Of a DNA stretch of 64,000 bases, positions 10,742 to 23,849 are shown in pieces. The notes beneath the pieces are model-generated. The model was not told the origin of the DNA and did no database searches. It saw only the letters and a program-made list of their open reading frames with translations. Made by a program: the position numbers and the translations under genes. Source of the stretch: Hydra vulgaris (lineage: Eukaryota; Cnidaria; Hydrozoa; Anthoathecata; Hydridae); the NCBI RefSeq assembly GCF_038396675.1, contig NC_088920.1, positions 29,459,501 through 29,523,500 on the forward strand, written 5' to 3'. Numbering within the stretch: the stretch's first letter is position 1; each line of letters starts with the position of its first letter.

Positions 10742-11122
10742 TTAAACTGGTTGTCCGTGAACAGGCCACCACGACAGTGGTTGATCTTTATCTATTAAAC
10801 GATATCCATTATTAATGCTCCTGGAATCATAGTTATATATGTTGCGATGAATGTATCGAATATTATTTTCATACCAAGGTTCAAGCTTTGTACTCAGATT
10901 TCCATTAAACCTGTTAAATTTCTCAGTTTGAGAGGGATGGTTAAGAGATTTTAAAAAAAGTGAGTTCGATATACTATTATTAAAAGGTGTGGATGGTTGA
11001 GTGGGGGTATAGGGTTTAAGGTAATTGTTAAGTTGAGGAAGTGGGGGAGGTGACGTTGGACTAGACAAAGAAGTAGATTTGTTGCGTTTTCTCCATTTCG
11101 CACGGCGATTTTGGAACCACAC
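10742..11122 (-). CDS. PRD-class homeobox gene, coding exon 4 (end of homeodomain and C-terminus)
   Basis: The exon follows a TTATTAG acceptor and begins GTG TGG TTC, giving VWFQNRRAKWRKRN. This is homeodomain positions 47-60 with glutamine at position 50 and asparagine at 51, the DNA-contacting third helix. The intron between positions 46 and 47 is the classical site in paired-class homeobox genes. The remaining 112 residues are rich in serine, proline, asparagine and tyrosine (SPTSPPPLPQL near the start) and end WWPVHGQPV. I recognise no OAR (aristaless) motif at the C-terminus. Together with exons at 13736, 20340 and 20593 the inferred protein is 307 residues, with the homeodomain at 136-195. 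It is a nuclear sequence-specific transcription factor. Confidence 0.9.
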   Translation of the reverse strand: MWFQNRRAKWRKRNKSTSLSSPTSPPPLPQLNNYLKPYTPTQPSTPFNNSISNSLFLKSLNHPSQTEKFNRFNGNLSTKLEPWYENNIRYIHRNIYNYDSRSINNGYRLIDKDQPLSWWPVHGQPV

Positions 11123-12674
11123 CTAATAAAATATCAACTATTTTCTAAATAATTAATTTAAAACTTATACTTATGTAATTTAAATAACTGTACAACTAAC
11201 AGGCCAGACCAACCTGTTATTAAAATTGTTTTACATACTAAACAAAAAGTCTTTTTAAACTTTTAAAAATACTTTTAATTTTTTATGCATAAGAATGCAG
11301 TGATTTCCTATTTTATTAACCATTAACTGTTTTACGAACCCAATATTGGATTTTTACGGCTTAACCAGCTACTGTCTGAGAAGTGTTCAATTGCTCAAGC
11401 AGTAAAAACCACAATTAGTTGACGCAATTTTAATCTAACGCACTTGCTATTTTTGTTCCAACGTAGTATTATAGTAGGTCGTAGGTTGGCCTTGCATTGG
11501 CATACCTTTGGCTGGCTATCAAGTTAACGTTGGCATTGTGCATGTCTCGTTTCATTATGTGATTGTATTAATTAACTACATAGCATTTTAAGTTTTATAT
11601 ACTAAATTGTGCTAAAACATTTCTTGTGGTTCTATACCTTTTTAAAAACAGTGCGTTTTCTACTTTTACATCTTTTTTTTTATAAATAGTACTTTAAGTA
11701 GTATATAGTATAGTGCTGTTTATAAACAAAATAAATTACAGATGAGTACAGATATACATTGTTGTCAAATAAAACGTTCTTTTCACGCCGGGACTCAAAG
11801 ATAAAATACCAATTTCAAATAAGGGTGATACATACGCAAAATGCAAATGGGCAAACCGCATTCTGCATTATTTGATACAACTTTATTAGTTACGGATTGC
11901 ATCCAACTACATCGAATTTGCATTTGTGTAAACTGAGTTAGTTGGCACAACTTAATTGATCATAGGAGTGACCGAAACGTATTTTACGTTAGATGGAACA
12001 TATGCATTGATTATGCAGTTGAGCCAACAGAAAATTATGTTTAATAGCTTCACAAACTAGTTGAGTGACAAATCCTTTTTTTTTTTAAACTAGTCATCTT
12101 GTAGGCTTTTAAAATTAAAATACTCTTTACCGAAATCTATTGTTCTATTGACTAGTTAGAGATTAATATGTCAATAGACTAATTAGTTAGAGAACTGCTT
12201 TTTTGGGTAAGTGAAGAATTCTATAAAGATTAAAATTTATTAAATGATATAATAGACCAAATAAGATCAATGCAACGTCTACCTTTTAAAATTCACACGT
12301 TGCCAACTTTAGAAAGACTGTAACAAAAATGTTGTCTTTACCACAAGCTGCAAAAAGGTTGAAGTGAGAAAAAACTTTAATGATAAAATACAAAGTCATT
12401 GAACTGTTTAACAATAAATATTTATGCAAAAAAATCAGCTAAACCCATGCGTTAGTTAACAAAATTTTTTATATTGAAACTTATTGTTTCAAAAGGGAAA
12501 AAAAACTGGTGTTTTGTTATTCCCAGACTACAATTGCTACATTTTTTTGCAAAGCAACTTCAGTTGAAAAAGTAAGAATGCGAAGAAATAAGTTTCATGT
12601 CTTAAAATTATTTCCCAAACAACAAAAAATGCTTTTGTGGCTCTTGTAAGTATCAATGAATTAAGTCAAGATGG

Positions 12675-12842
12675 TATGGCGTTAATAATTTTAGACAGAA
12701 AATATGGCGTTGATAATCGTAGACAGAAGATATGGCGTTAACACTTATAGACAGAAGATATGGCGTTGATAATCTTAGACAAAAGATATAGCATTGATAA
12801 TTTTAGACAGAAGGTATAGCGTTGATAATCTTAGACAGAAAA
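12675..12842. repeat. Minisatellite, 28-bp unit, about six copies, in homeobox intron 3
   Basis: Units of the form TATGGCGTTGATAATCTTAG plus ACAGAAGA follow one another with small differences between copies. The array is in the intron between the two exons that split the homeodomain. No function is implied by the sequence. Confidence 0.8.
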
Positions 12843-13479
12843 CAATGCAACTAGTTTGCTAACATTAACTTACACCATCATATTACATTAGCTCACGTAA
12901 TATTGTTCTAACCGTCAGCTTACTAAGTGACTTTTAACAAATCACCGTCTGTATACTAGTTAATATTCTTGCGAACTATTGTCTGAATTGCAGTTTGAGT
13001 TGTATTTGTAGTTATGTAAACCAAGAAAATTTATTCATCTTAATTAATTTGTGTTTTCTAAGCACCTAAAAACATAAACAAAAGTTCTTAAAAAAGGTGA
13101 CTGACCTAATATTAAAAAACATTGCCCATATCTGTCCATTCCACTTTTTTTTTAAATTCTTGAAAAATTATTTGCAGCAATATGTATTTTAATTATAACA
13201 AGCTGCCTTAAAAAATTCTCAAAATAAAATCTAATTTTATACCAAACAAAAAAAAGTTATACACGTTACATGTAATAGCCATACTCGATTTATGGGATGG
13301 CGTAAATTCTGACGACATGGTTTCAATGATCTACGTTCAAAAACCTCATAACATTATACATGTACTACAAGATATGTACTACAGCTTATAATAATAATCG
13401 AGCTCTATATATTTACAAATTAAAATTACAAAAAAGGTTTCCCTTTTTTTTGCAGTTGCAAATTGTATAAAAAATTTAC

Positions 13480-13736
13480 CTGTATCCTTGCTTCTGTTAA
13501 TCCCAATTTTACAGCCATTTCTTCTCTCAGGAATATATCTGGATAATGTGTCCTGTTGAACACTCTTTCGAGTTCATCAAGTTGATGCGTTGTAAAAGTT
13601 GTTCTATATCTTCTTTTTTTCGACGGCATGCTCAAAGCTTGCTGTCGATAAGTGTCGAGTACAGTCGGACTAACTTCGTCAGACGTCAGAGCTCCGTCAT
13701 GGTCTAATGTCGGGCTGTCTAGCGTCTCGCAATCGT
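13480..13736 (-). CDS. PRD-class homeobox gene, coding exon 3 (homeodomain positions 1-46)
   Basis: The exon opens after CCTTCTACAG at 13737. Joined in phase 1 with the previous exon, it reads [20 protein letters not shown], then [20 protein letters not shown], and ends at ARIQ before the donor CAG/GTAAAT. Homeodomain residues R5, L16 and F20 are present, as is the HYPD..RE.(M/L)A motif typical of paired-like proteins. The closest remembered classes are Alx/Arx/Prop-like or cnidarian prdl/manacle-type genes. I cannot assign an orthologue from sequence alone. The region before the homeodomain is acidic. Length is 257 bp and the phases are 1 and 0. Confidence 0.92.
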
Positions 13737-14506
13737 CTGTAGAAGGAAAAAAGGTTTGGTTAGTAAGTCCACGTGTTTATGTGTGTGAATGGGTATTTCA
13801 TGATTTGAATGAGAGAAATAAAAGATTCATTTTATTTGAACAAAAAAAATTTTAACAAAAATGTAAAAAATAGTTTTAAAAACAAAACGAAAAAAACAAA
13901 ACAAATAAAAAACAGCTTTTATGAAAACATAATATAATGACAAGCAGAATCATTGGCTATTCAAATTTCATCGAACTACATTTTTTGGTATAAAAAATAA
14001 ATTTCAATAGCTTTGATAGGTCAAAGGCTGTTAATCAAAATAAAAAGCAAGTCCATCATGAAATGCTAATGTGCAGTAAGTATAAAAAAACCTTATTTTG
14101 ATATTTGGTGTTCGTATTTGGTGTTAATTGTATTTTTGTGATGTAAGATACTTGTGTATTTCATTTGTGTCGGTTAAAAAAAGTTTTGATTAAATAATAA
14201 CATTATATCACTCTATTATCTTTAAATATTTGAAAGTTTCGATGCCGCTGTCATCTCTAAAATATATTATGTGAGAAACAAAATTTATCATAATGTCTTG
14301 AATATAATATTACAAGTTTTTTTTCCCTGTTACATTAGTAACAATTGACTTACCACAGTAGCAATTGCGTCATCAATAACTAAATTACCATATTATTATT
14401 TAGTTAACTGTCAAATTACTGCAATAAATAGAGTCACTAGCTGCAATAGTTAGGGCTGAAAATTGCTAAGGTTTACTTAACTCAAGTGTGTGAGTGTATA
14501 TAATAC

Positions 14507-14537
<31 letters not shown>

Positions 14538-14595
14538 TGTATGTATGTATGTATGTATGTATGTATGTATGTATGTATGTATGTATGTATGTATG

Positions 14596-14626
<31 letters not shown>

Positions 14627-14651
14627 GTACGTACGTAAGTATGTATGTATG

Positions 14652-14788
<137 letters not shown>

Positions 14789-16342
14789 TACGTATGTATG
14801 TACGTATGTATGTATGTATGTATGTATGTATGTATGTATGTATGTATGTATGTATGTATGTATGTATGTATGTATGTATGTATGTATGTACGTACGTAAG
14901 TATGTATGTATGTATGTATGTATGTATGTATGTATGTATGTATGTATGTATGTATGTATGTATGTACGTACGTACGTAAGTATGTATGTATGTATGTATG
15001 TATGTATGTATGTATGTATGTATGTATGTATGTATGTATGTATGTATGTATGTATGTATGTATGTATGTATGTACGTAAGTATGTATGTATGTATGTATG
15101 TATGTATGTATGTATGTATGTATGTATGTATGTATGTATGTATGTATGTATGTATGTATGTATGTATGTATGTATGTATGTATGTATGTATGTATGTATG
15201 TATGTATGTATGTATGTATGTATGTATGTATGTATGTATGTATGTATGTATGTATGTATGTATGTATGTATGTATGTATGTATGTAGGTATGTATGTAGG
15301 TATTTATGTATGTATGTATGTATAAATGTAATTATGTATTAATGTATGTATATATGTCTTTATGTGTGTATGTATGTATGTATTTATGTATGTATATATG
15401 TATGTATGTATGTATTTATGTACGTATGTATTTATGTATGTATGTATGTATTTATGTATGTACGTAAGTATGTATGTATTTATGTATGTATGTATGTATG
15501 TATGTATGTATGTATGTATGTATGTATGTATGTATGTATGTATGTATGTATGTATGTATGTATGTATGTATGTATGTATGTATGTATGTATGTATGTATG
15601 TATGTATAAATGTAAGTTTGATTTTACCTGTTTGTGTGTCAGTCTGCAATTTTTATGTATACGTGTATTTATGAAAGCAAGCGTTATTGTTTGTGTGTCT
15701 ATGTCTATTTTTTATGTATGTAAATATCTATATATGCATGAATGTGTGTATGAATGTAAGTTTGGCCTTTTATTTGTCTGTGGGTCTATCTACGTTCTAT
15801 CTGTGTGTGTATCTCTGTCTACATGTGTGTCTGTCTCTCTATCTCCCTGTCTGTATGTATGTATTTATGTATCTATACATATCTACGAAAGGAAGTTTTA
15901 TTTTTTGTTTTTCCATGTGATTGTCTGTTTTTTTTTCTGTATGTTTGTTTGTATGTGTGTATGTATGTATGTATGTATGTATGTATGTATGTATGTATGT
16001 ATGTATGTATGTATGTATGTATGTATGTATGTATGTATGTATGTATGTATGTATGTATGTATGTATGTATGTATGTATGTATGTATGTATGTATGTATGT
16101 ATGTATGTATGTATGTATGTATGTATGTATGTATGTATGTATGTATGTATGTATGTATGTATGTATGTATGTATGTATGTATGTATGCATATTAGGGTTA
16201 TGACTTTTTTTCAACCCCATACTCCTGTACTGTAGTTTGGTGAACTTTTACGTAAAAAGCACGGTATGAACTTTTATTTGCATATCTTTTGAAAAAAGTT
16301 TACCCCGCCGTTGAAAAGTCGATTTTTAACTACGCAAACCGG

Positions 16343-16498
16343 TTTTTATTGTCGTCATAATTGAAATTTATTTAAGTTCAGTTAAATATTTAACTGAATT
16401 TAAATAAAAACTGTCTCGAAGATTTTTTATTTAAAAAAATATATTTGTTAAAACATTTAACTGAATTTAAATAAATTTCAATGATGACGACAATAAAA

Positions 16499-16500
<2 letters not shown>
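16343..16500. mobile_element. 158-bp inverted-repeat element abutting an ATGT array
   Basis: TTTTTATTGTCGTCATAATTG and the following bases to 16387 recur inverted at 16455-16500, giving arms of about 45 bp that are nearly identical. A partial third copy of the inner arm (ATTTAACTGAATTTAAAT) lies at 16386-16403. The right arm ends in CAATAAAAAT and the next bases are already the ATGT array. There is no coding sequence, and no target duplication can be recognised because of the flanking repeats. MITE-like. Confidence 0.65.
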
Positions 16501-16531
<31 letters not shown>

Positions 16532-17406
16532 TGTATGTATGTATGTATGTATGTATGTATGTATGTATGTATGTATGTATGTATGTATGTATGTATGTAT
16601 GTATGTATGTATGTATGTATGTATGTATGTATGTATGTATGTATGTATTTGTTTGTTTGTTTGTCTGTTTGGTTGTTTGTTTGTTTGTATTTATGTATAT
16701 ATGCATGTTTGCATGTAGATACAAATGTAAGTTCAGCTGTTTGCCTATCTGTACGTAACTATGTGTGCTCTATGAACGTAAATTTTGTTATTTGTTTGTC
16801 TATGTGACCGTCTGTTGCTTTGTCTGTCAGTCTATCCGTTTCTCAGTATGTATGTTTTTATGTATGTATGTATGTATGTATGTATGTATGTATGTATGTA
16901 TGTATGTATGTATGTATGTATGTATGTATGTATGTATGTATGTATGTATGTATGTATGTATGTATGTATGTATGTATGTATGTATGTATGTATGTATGTA
17001 TGTATGTATGTATGTATGCATGTATGTAGGCTTGTATGTATGTATGTATGTATGTATGTATGTATGTATGTATGTATGTATGTATGTATGTATGTATGTA
17101 TGTATGTATGTATGTATGTATGTATGTATGTATGTATGTATGTATGTATGTATGTATGTATGTATGTATGTATGTATGTATGTATGTATGTATGTACGAA
17201 TGTATGTATGTAGGCTTGTATGTATGCATGTATGTATTTATGTATTTATGTATGTAAGTATGTATGTATGTATGTATGTATGTATGTATGTATGTATGTA
17301 TGTATGTATGTATGTATGTATGTATGTATGTATGTATGTATGTATGTATGTATGTATGTATGTATGTATGTATGTATGTATGTATGTATGTATGTATGTA
17401 TGTATG

Positions 17407-17437
<31 letters not shown>

Positions 17438-17499
17438 GTTTATTTATAGGTGTATGTATGAATGTATGCAAGATTTTTTTATCCATATGTTTTATATAA

Positions 17500-20095
17500 A
17501 ATAAAATGGCCGCAAACAATCAGTGTTTTCAGAACCATATTTGACTACGTTGCTACAATTAATTTGTAAATCATATTGGCCAAACCATTTTGTTAACTAT
17601 ATGGTTTCCAACGAATTTTTAAACAAAGTCATCAATATTTACCAATGACTTTGTAGCGCTGAAATTAAGACGGTGCTGATAAACTGAGTAAATAACAATA
17701 AATGAACTGAAACATTCAAGAGGGCAATATTTTTTGCCGTGGTCAGATTCATGACTACAAAATAGTTTATCTAATTATCCTTATATCTAAAGTCTGTTTT
17801 GTGTTAGAATAGTAAGGGCGTGTTTTTTTTAGTGTGTGTTATTAAATAGTATCACAAAATTATACCATTATAAAAAAAGAGACATTTTAAACTTTTTTGT
17901 TGTAGTTTTTAGTTTTTATTTATTAGCTTGTTTGTTCAGACTGTTTGTAAAAAGGCAAAATGCAATGGTAAGAAAAAAAAAACTTTTTTTTTTTATAGTA
18001 ACTAAAATACAACTTATTTTGCCGCTAAAACTGAGTAAACTTTTAAAAGACTGTTACTATTTAAATAAGTATTACTATTTAAAACCGTGTTACAATTTAA
18101 AATCGTTCAACAAATGCTAGTTTAAGTAGGATCTCTAGCAATAAAATTACCAACAAAAATAAATAAATAATATCAAATTTCTGTACTCACCAAAACCTTT
18201 TTTGAACAAGTTTTAGTTTAATTGTATCTTTCCATCACCTTTATTTTATACTTCAAAACTATCCCACCATCTTTTTTTTATAGATCATAACTATATTCTT
18301 CCTACCGTCTTTATTTTACGTCAAAACTATATTCTTCTCACTATCTTTATTTTATACATCAAAATTATATTCTTCTATTTTAGGGCAAAGCATTTTTTTT
18401 GGGCAAAAAATATATTTGATGAAAAATATAATGGAAAATCTACTTGTTTGAAAATAAAAAATTTAAAAAGTTTTACTTGTATTTGAATACGTAAAAATAA
18501 AAGATTCTAGATGAAATATATGATCATCCAATTTGAAATTTATTTTTGTCATAATTGTTCATAGTAACAAGTAACAATTTGTACTAGCTGCTTTAAACTT
18601 TTTTTTATTTAGTACCGTAATAATTGTATTATATGGCAGTGTTTCAGTGGCGTTGTTTAATAGTACTATATAGTTATGTTTCTGTGACGTTGTTTAATAG
18701 TACTATATGGTGGTGTTTCTGTGACGTTTTTTAAAAGTACTATATGGCGGTGTTACAGTGACTTTGTTTAATACTATATTAAAAATCTCGGTGACGCTTT
18801 TAATGTTTTACTAATAATTACAGTTACGCTATTTTGGGATCGTTAGTTTCAGTAGGTTGTTTAGTCATGTATCAATTACTTTAGGAACTTTGTTTAGTGA
18901 TCAATAGTTTTAATGACGTTATCAAGTAATCAATAGTGAATCAAGGCGCTACTAACAACACTTAAGTAAGTAATTGTTGCTTAGTGTTGTACAAACAGTT
19001 TTCTATGTTGTTATTATTAATGTTGTTATGCAGTCGTATCAATAGCTCTTTGAGCTAGAATTGTTTACTGTCGTTTAAAAGTGTTTTTATGTGCTGTATT
19101 AAATTTTCCTTATTGTGGGGACTTGTGAGTATTAAAAATGTCAATAGCAATATTTCTTAGTGTTGTATTAGTAGCACTAATGCAACGCTAAGAAACATTA
19201 GTGTTTTTTACAGTCGTCACTAGAAAAAACATTATTGTTTTTTACAGTAGTATCAGTAGTACAGTAGTGTCATTTGTTAGTATTGTTTAGTATTGTATAA
19301 ATTGTGCCCTTTGTTGATTAGGTCAGTATTAATAACACCATGGGCTAGTTTTTTTCCTTACGTATCATAAGCTTAATTTTTGTGTTTTTTCATTTGAAGT
19401 AAGTTTTATTGTAACATTGTTAGAATAGCTTCTTTTGGTTTTGTGTCAATAGTATCCTATGCCGCTGTTGCTTAGTTTTGTGTCAATAATGCTGACTGCT
19501 AACGCTAATAGTGTTCCATCAATGGCCATAATTGTTACCATAATTTAGCGTTGTTAGAAAAAATGATAGTATTGTTTAATGTCTTTAGTGTTAGTTTTAG
19601 TAAGATGCTTTTGTTTGTTAAAGTAGTACCAACGCTGAGTTTGTGAAGTGTAAACAAATTAGTTTGATAATAATTTTGTGTGACTGCAAAAAAATTTTGT
19701 GCATGTTTACTGTTCATTAACCCAAGTAACATTAACCAACTTAACGGTTTTATTGTTGAAGGTTCTTTTTTTATTCAACTTTAAAATTAAACCAACAATG
19801 TTATAGGGTAATATTGATTTTAGCACCCGTTTGTTATTTGCAGCCTTAACAATTCTCAACCCAAACCAAGCTTTTTTAAGTTTCTTAATAATAACTATAG
19901 TAACAGATGCTTATTAAATGACTCTGATAATCAGAGGCGATTCTAGGCAACTATAACTTGAAAATTGCTTTCTTTAAGAAAGAGTGGGGGGAGGGGGAGG
20001 CGAAGCAACCCCCACATACACCTGTAGAACCGCCTCTGCTAATAATACTGCTTTGTAATCATTATATTTGCTTTCATTTAACAAATTTATCTTAC
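17500..20095. other. Rest of homeobox intron 2: AT-rich with degenerate tandem repeats
   Basis: No exon was seen. At 18225-18375 a roughly 50-bp unit with AAAACTATATTCTTC and TCTTTATTTTA is repeated about three times. At 18630-18790 a roughly 45-bp unit with GTGACGTTGTTTAATAGTAC and TATATGG is repeated about four times. From there to 19540 short variants such as CAGTAGT, TTAGTGTT and GTTGTATTA recur loosely. Confidence 0.5.
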
Positions 20096-20340
20096 CTCCG
20101 GATATGCTTCCTCCAATATTTAACGATTGCACTCTTAAAGATGGTGATGTTGGTGATCTAGAAGATTCTGGAGAAGAAACAGAATCACTTTCAGGAAATT
20201 GAGGTGACCGAGTTGAAGGTATTGCGTCAACAAAGCTATTTCCTAAACTCGCTTCACCGTTTGATTTTATTCCCTCTTTAAGTCCAAGAATGTCTCTTAT
20301 ACTATACGATGTATGCTTTTTTCGATCAATATTCATGTTT
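20096..20340 (-). CDS. PRD-class homeobox gene, coding exon 2 (eh1/octapeptide-like motif)
   Basis: The exon starts after the acceptor TCTTTTTAG at 20341 and ends before the donor GGAG/GTAAGATAA. It encodes NMNIDRKKHTSYSIRDILGL and then a serine/proline-rich stretch (FPESDSVSSPESSRSPTSPS). YSIRDILGL (protein residues 26-34) matches the form of the octapeptide/eh1 motif, which in paired-like and related homeobox proteins recruits Groucho-type co-repressors; the function here is inferred. The phases are 2 at the start and 1 at the end and fit the neighbouring exons exactly. An alternative upstream ATG (MFKNILL, 20378) exists if the exon were unspliced. The splice-consistent model is preferred. 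Confidence 0.8.
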
Positions 20341-20552
20341 CTAAAAAGATTTTTATGCAATAAAATATTTTTAAACATTTTTATATTGCCACTCTCTGCA
20401 AGTAAATAAAAAATTATTCTAAGCTTCAAATGTCATTAAATTATAAAAATAAACAACAGGAAAAAAATCTGTTTTGAAAATGCTCATTTTGAACTTTTGC
20501 TTTTACTGCAAATTTTTTCTATTATAACTGCAACTTAAAAACTTTAACTTAC

Positions 20553-20593
20553 TGATCAAAAGCTGCATTGTCTTCTTGTTGAAGTTCAGGCAT
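20553..20593 (-). CDS. PRD-class homeobox gene, first coding exon
   Basis: ATG CCT GAA CTT starts a 13-codon frame (MPELQQEDNAAFD) that ends at a strong donor, CA/GTAAGTT. The two left-over bases combine with the first base after the acceptor at 20340 to give Q, and the frame then runs straight into NMNIDRKKHTSY. The reading frame agreement, a strong donor and the short 212-bp intron make this a good first exon. It is not confirmed by transcript data, and the gene could instead begin at the internal methionine (20336). Confidence 0.65.
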
Positions 20594-23587
20594 CTTTGAA
20601 TTATGGGACTGGTTGTAAACTATCATATGCGCAAACTTATCAGTAACTCTTAAACAATATTCGAACTTTCTTCACAAAGTCGTTCTTATGCATTACATAT
20701 CATTTGTGCAAATTAGCTCGGCTAGCTTTGTTCTTCCACGCTGAAGTGCACTTAACTTGTTGGAACACTTCAAAACAGAAGAACAGTTAGCTAACACATT
20801 ACTTCATTAATCATGCGAGCCATTGCCCACGCGAGCACAAATAATCTGCGCAACTACTTGACCCGCACAGAATGTCGATTAAACAGAGTTTAAGTTAATA
20901 AAACAAAATTGAAATTTAAGTATGAGACGGAGGTAAAAAATTTTTTCAGATAATGTAATTAACAAGTTTATGAACTATTTTTTATAGATTTTAGGTTGAC
21001 CAAGATTAATTTTATCTCTAGTAATAAAATAATCAGAACATCATATAATTAATTATCAGCAACATTAAATAATTATTTTACAAGTTTGCTTTTAAAACGC
21101 AAATTTTTCCCAACCATAAGTACAAACCCCCTGCATCAAATTAAAATTTTTCCTTTATTTGTTTATTAAGTTTAGGCTCTTTAAACGGCATTCGTTTACT
21201 CAATTTTCGTTTAACAAGCCCGTTTAATTCAGCTGAGCAAATTAACTGAGAAAGCGTATAAGCTAGCTGACATACAAACAGCATCAAGGGATTCTGGGAT
21301 GTTTAAGTTTTTTTATTTAATTTTAAAGATAAAAATATATATTCATAAAAAAAATAAAAAATAAAAAATAAAAAGTGTAAAAAAAAGTTTTTTTAATTGC
21401 CAAGCGATGTCTTAAATATGTTTTTTGTTATATATATTTAATTTTGGTTAACTCAATTTTTTAAAGTTAATCAACCGTAAAAATTCGCTTGCACACGGAT
21501 GGATTAACAGGGAGTTTGGTGTTTCATTAGGGCTGGCATGTAGTGGCATGGATAAACAAAGTTCACTCTGCTCAATATTAAATTGTATTAATTCTAAATA
21601 AAGGTCAATAACTAGATTGAAACCTAAACAAGCGGTTTATTTTAAAACTCATAAAGTATTAAACAAAAGATGAAGTGAACCATGCAAAAAAAGTATATAC
21701 AAATTGGAAATTATTAAAAGTAAATACAATGAATAAATCGTGAAAAAACGTTTTTAGAAGTTCTAAAATTACCATTAAAAATAATAAACCGTTTAATATT
21801 TTGTTTTGTGTTATTTAGTTGTATTTCTTGTTATTTATGGAGAAAACGTTACCGATTTTTTAAAAGCAATAAAAACTGGTGAGGCCACAAAAGCATGATT
21901 TCGAGTAAAATCATTTCGAGTAAAACTTCATGTTCCGGCGCCTAAGGTCAGGGTGAAAGAAGTTAGCATAACATCATATTGCAAAAGTTGTAAACAGATG
22001 ATTTTTTGAATTTAAGAACCATAATTTATTGGTTCAAAAAAAAAAAAAAAAAAAAAAATTTTTTTTTTTTGGTTGCAGAAAAAGCCAAGTGATTTAGTTT
22101 ATTTTAGAAAAAAAAAACTTTGCTAAAATTGCATGGCGAATGGTTTCACAGTACTATGTCAAGAGAATGTGTCAAGCTGCTTACAGAACATTTTGGCTTT
22201 TACAAACATAAAAACAAGCATTGATATTTGAAAAATATTTTTTTAATTATAAAAAAATGTCAAAATTTTTTTCTCCTTATTTTAGGGTAACAATTTTTAT
22301 GTATTATATTTTATAGTTACGAACAGCATTATTTAAAAAAAATAATAAAAAATCAAGCTATTAAAACGCTATCTTAGTTTGCATAACAACGTTTATTAAA
22401 ATCTTTTAAATAAAAGGAAGGCAACTTAATGTTAACTTAATCAAGTATTAGCTTAATTAGCATTTTAGGTGTTTCCACGAGGCCACTAAACGTACACTGG
22501 ATTTAACAAAATACTAAACAATGCAAAATTAAATAAAAATATTTAACTTGAAATTAGAATTTAAAAAAAAAAATTAAAAAGTCCTACTAAAGAAAGCTAT
22601 TTCCTTCAAATAGATGTTTTTTCTGATTAATAAGGTTTTAGCTTTAGTATAATTTATTGCGCTGTTCAAGATGCAACACACACATTTACAAGATGCAACA
22701 CACATTTATATAAATAATTGACTGGAAGATGAAGAAGATAGTAACCTTTTTTTAAAATGTCGACGACAAACTTATCTTTTTTTCATAAATTAGATATAAC
22801 TGAAAATAAAATCACCAAATCTTATTATAAATGAAACTAGTTGTTATAGGAAATATATTGGGTGAAAAGTTGGATAAAAATTTACGATGGAATTTTTAAA
22901 TGAAAAACATAAATCAAAAATATTAAAATGATTTATAAATCTAAACAATATTTTAATTTCAAATTACTAAAATGTTTGTATTTTGCTTTTTTTTCAAATT
23001 TACATTATCGTATTGTAGTATCTTGGGCAAGTACCGAAAAAAAGAAACACATTACACATTTTGCATATTTAAAAACATCTTAATCTTATATTTAGTGTAA
23101 TTTTAAATATTTTATAATTTTTGATTATTTTTAATCTTATTTTCAGAGAACAACATTGTTGTTTCAAAACATAATTTAAAATTCAGCTCAATTAAGCAAC
23201 GTGGCATTATCTATGGAAAATATTTTTAGATAAATTTTGATGTAAACAAAAGCACCAAAATCAGGAAAAAAAAATTAAATATTAAATTACGCGAGTGTTT
23301 ATATGTATGTATATATGTATATGTGAGTATGTATGCATTTATTCATATAGTACGTATATGCCTATGTGTACGTGTATATGTTTGTATATGTGTTTTTGTG
23401 AACATGTACATAAAAGTGTATTTGTATCCAGTGGCGTAGGAAAGTTTTTTAAACGTTTGAATTTTTACAAAGTTGAAAAACGAACGACAGAAAAAAGGAA
23501 CTTTTGTAATACACGAAGAAGTATTTATCAATTGATGAATTAAAAATTATAATAAAAATAATGAACTAAAAATGGCTGAAAGAAATA
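20594..23587. other. Upstream region of the homeobox gene; no further gene seen
   Basis: This should contain the 5' untranslated region and promoter of the minus-strand homeobox gene. I see no well-defined core promoter motif. Features noted are an A-run followed directly by a T-run at 22036-22070 (perfect A/T hairpin) and a short ATGT-like stretch near 23300-23410. The short predicted frames at 23295-23543 and 23588-23797 are not convincing. Confidence 0.4.
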
Positions 23588-23849
23588 TTGCACAGACTTC
23601 GAACTGATCTTTTAGTACAGCTTGGGCAGGCACTTTTAAATTGGAAAAAAAGGAAATTAAAAATGGCAAAAATTAAAATAACGCTATTTGAGGAGCCTAT
23701 TTATTTACGTGAAAATGCAATATCAAAAATGTTTAACCACAAAGTAGAACAACTTAATACCAAAATTTGTATTATACAGGAAGAAAATAAAAATTAAAAA
23801 CTGAAGTGTACCAACTGTAAAAATATGAAATCTGACGAAGATTTCATAA

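Noticed and set aside
13652-13855. Plus-strand frame [20 protein letters not shown]
   Set aside because: Antisense of the homeobox exon and its acceptor.
17836-18120. Frame with LNFFVVVFSFYLLACLF, possible membrane protein
   Set aside because: Low-complexity T- and A-rich sequence inside the homeobox intron, no homology seen.
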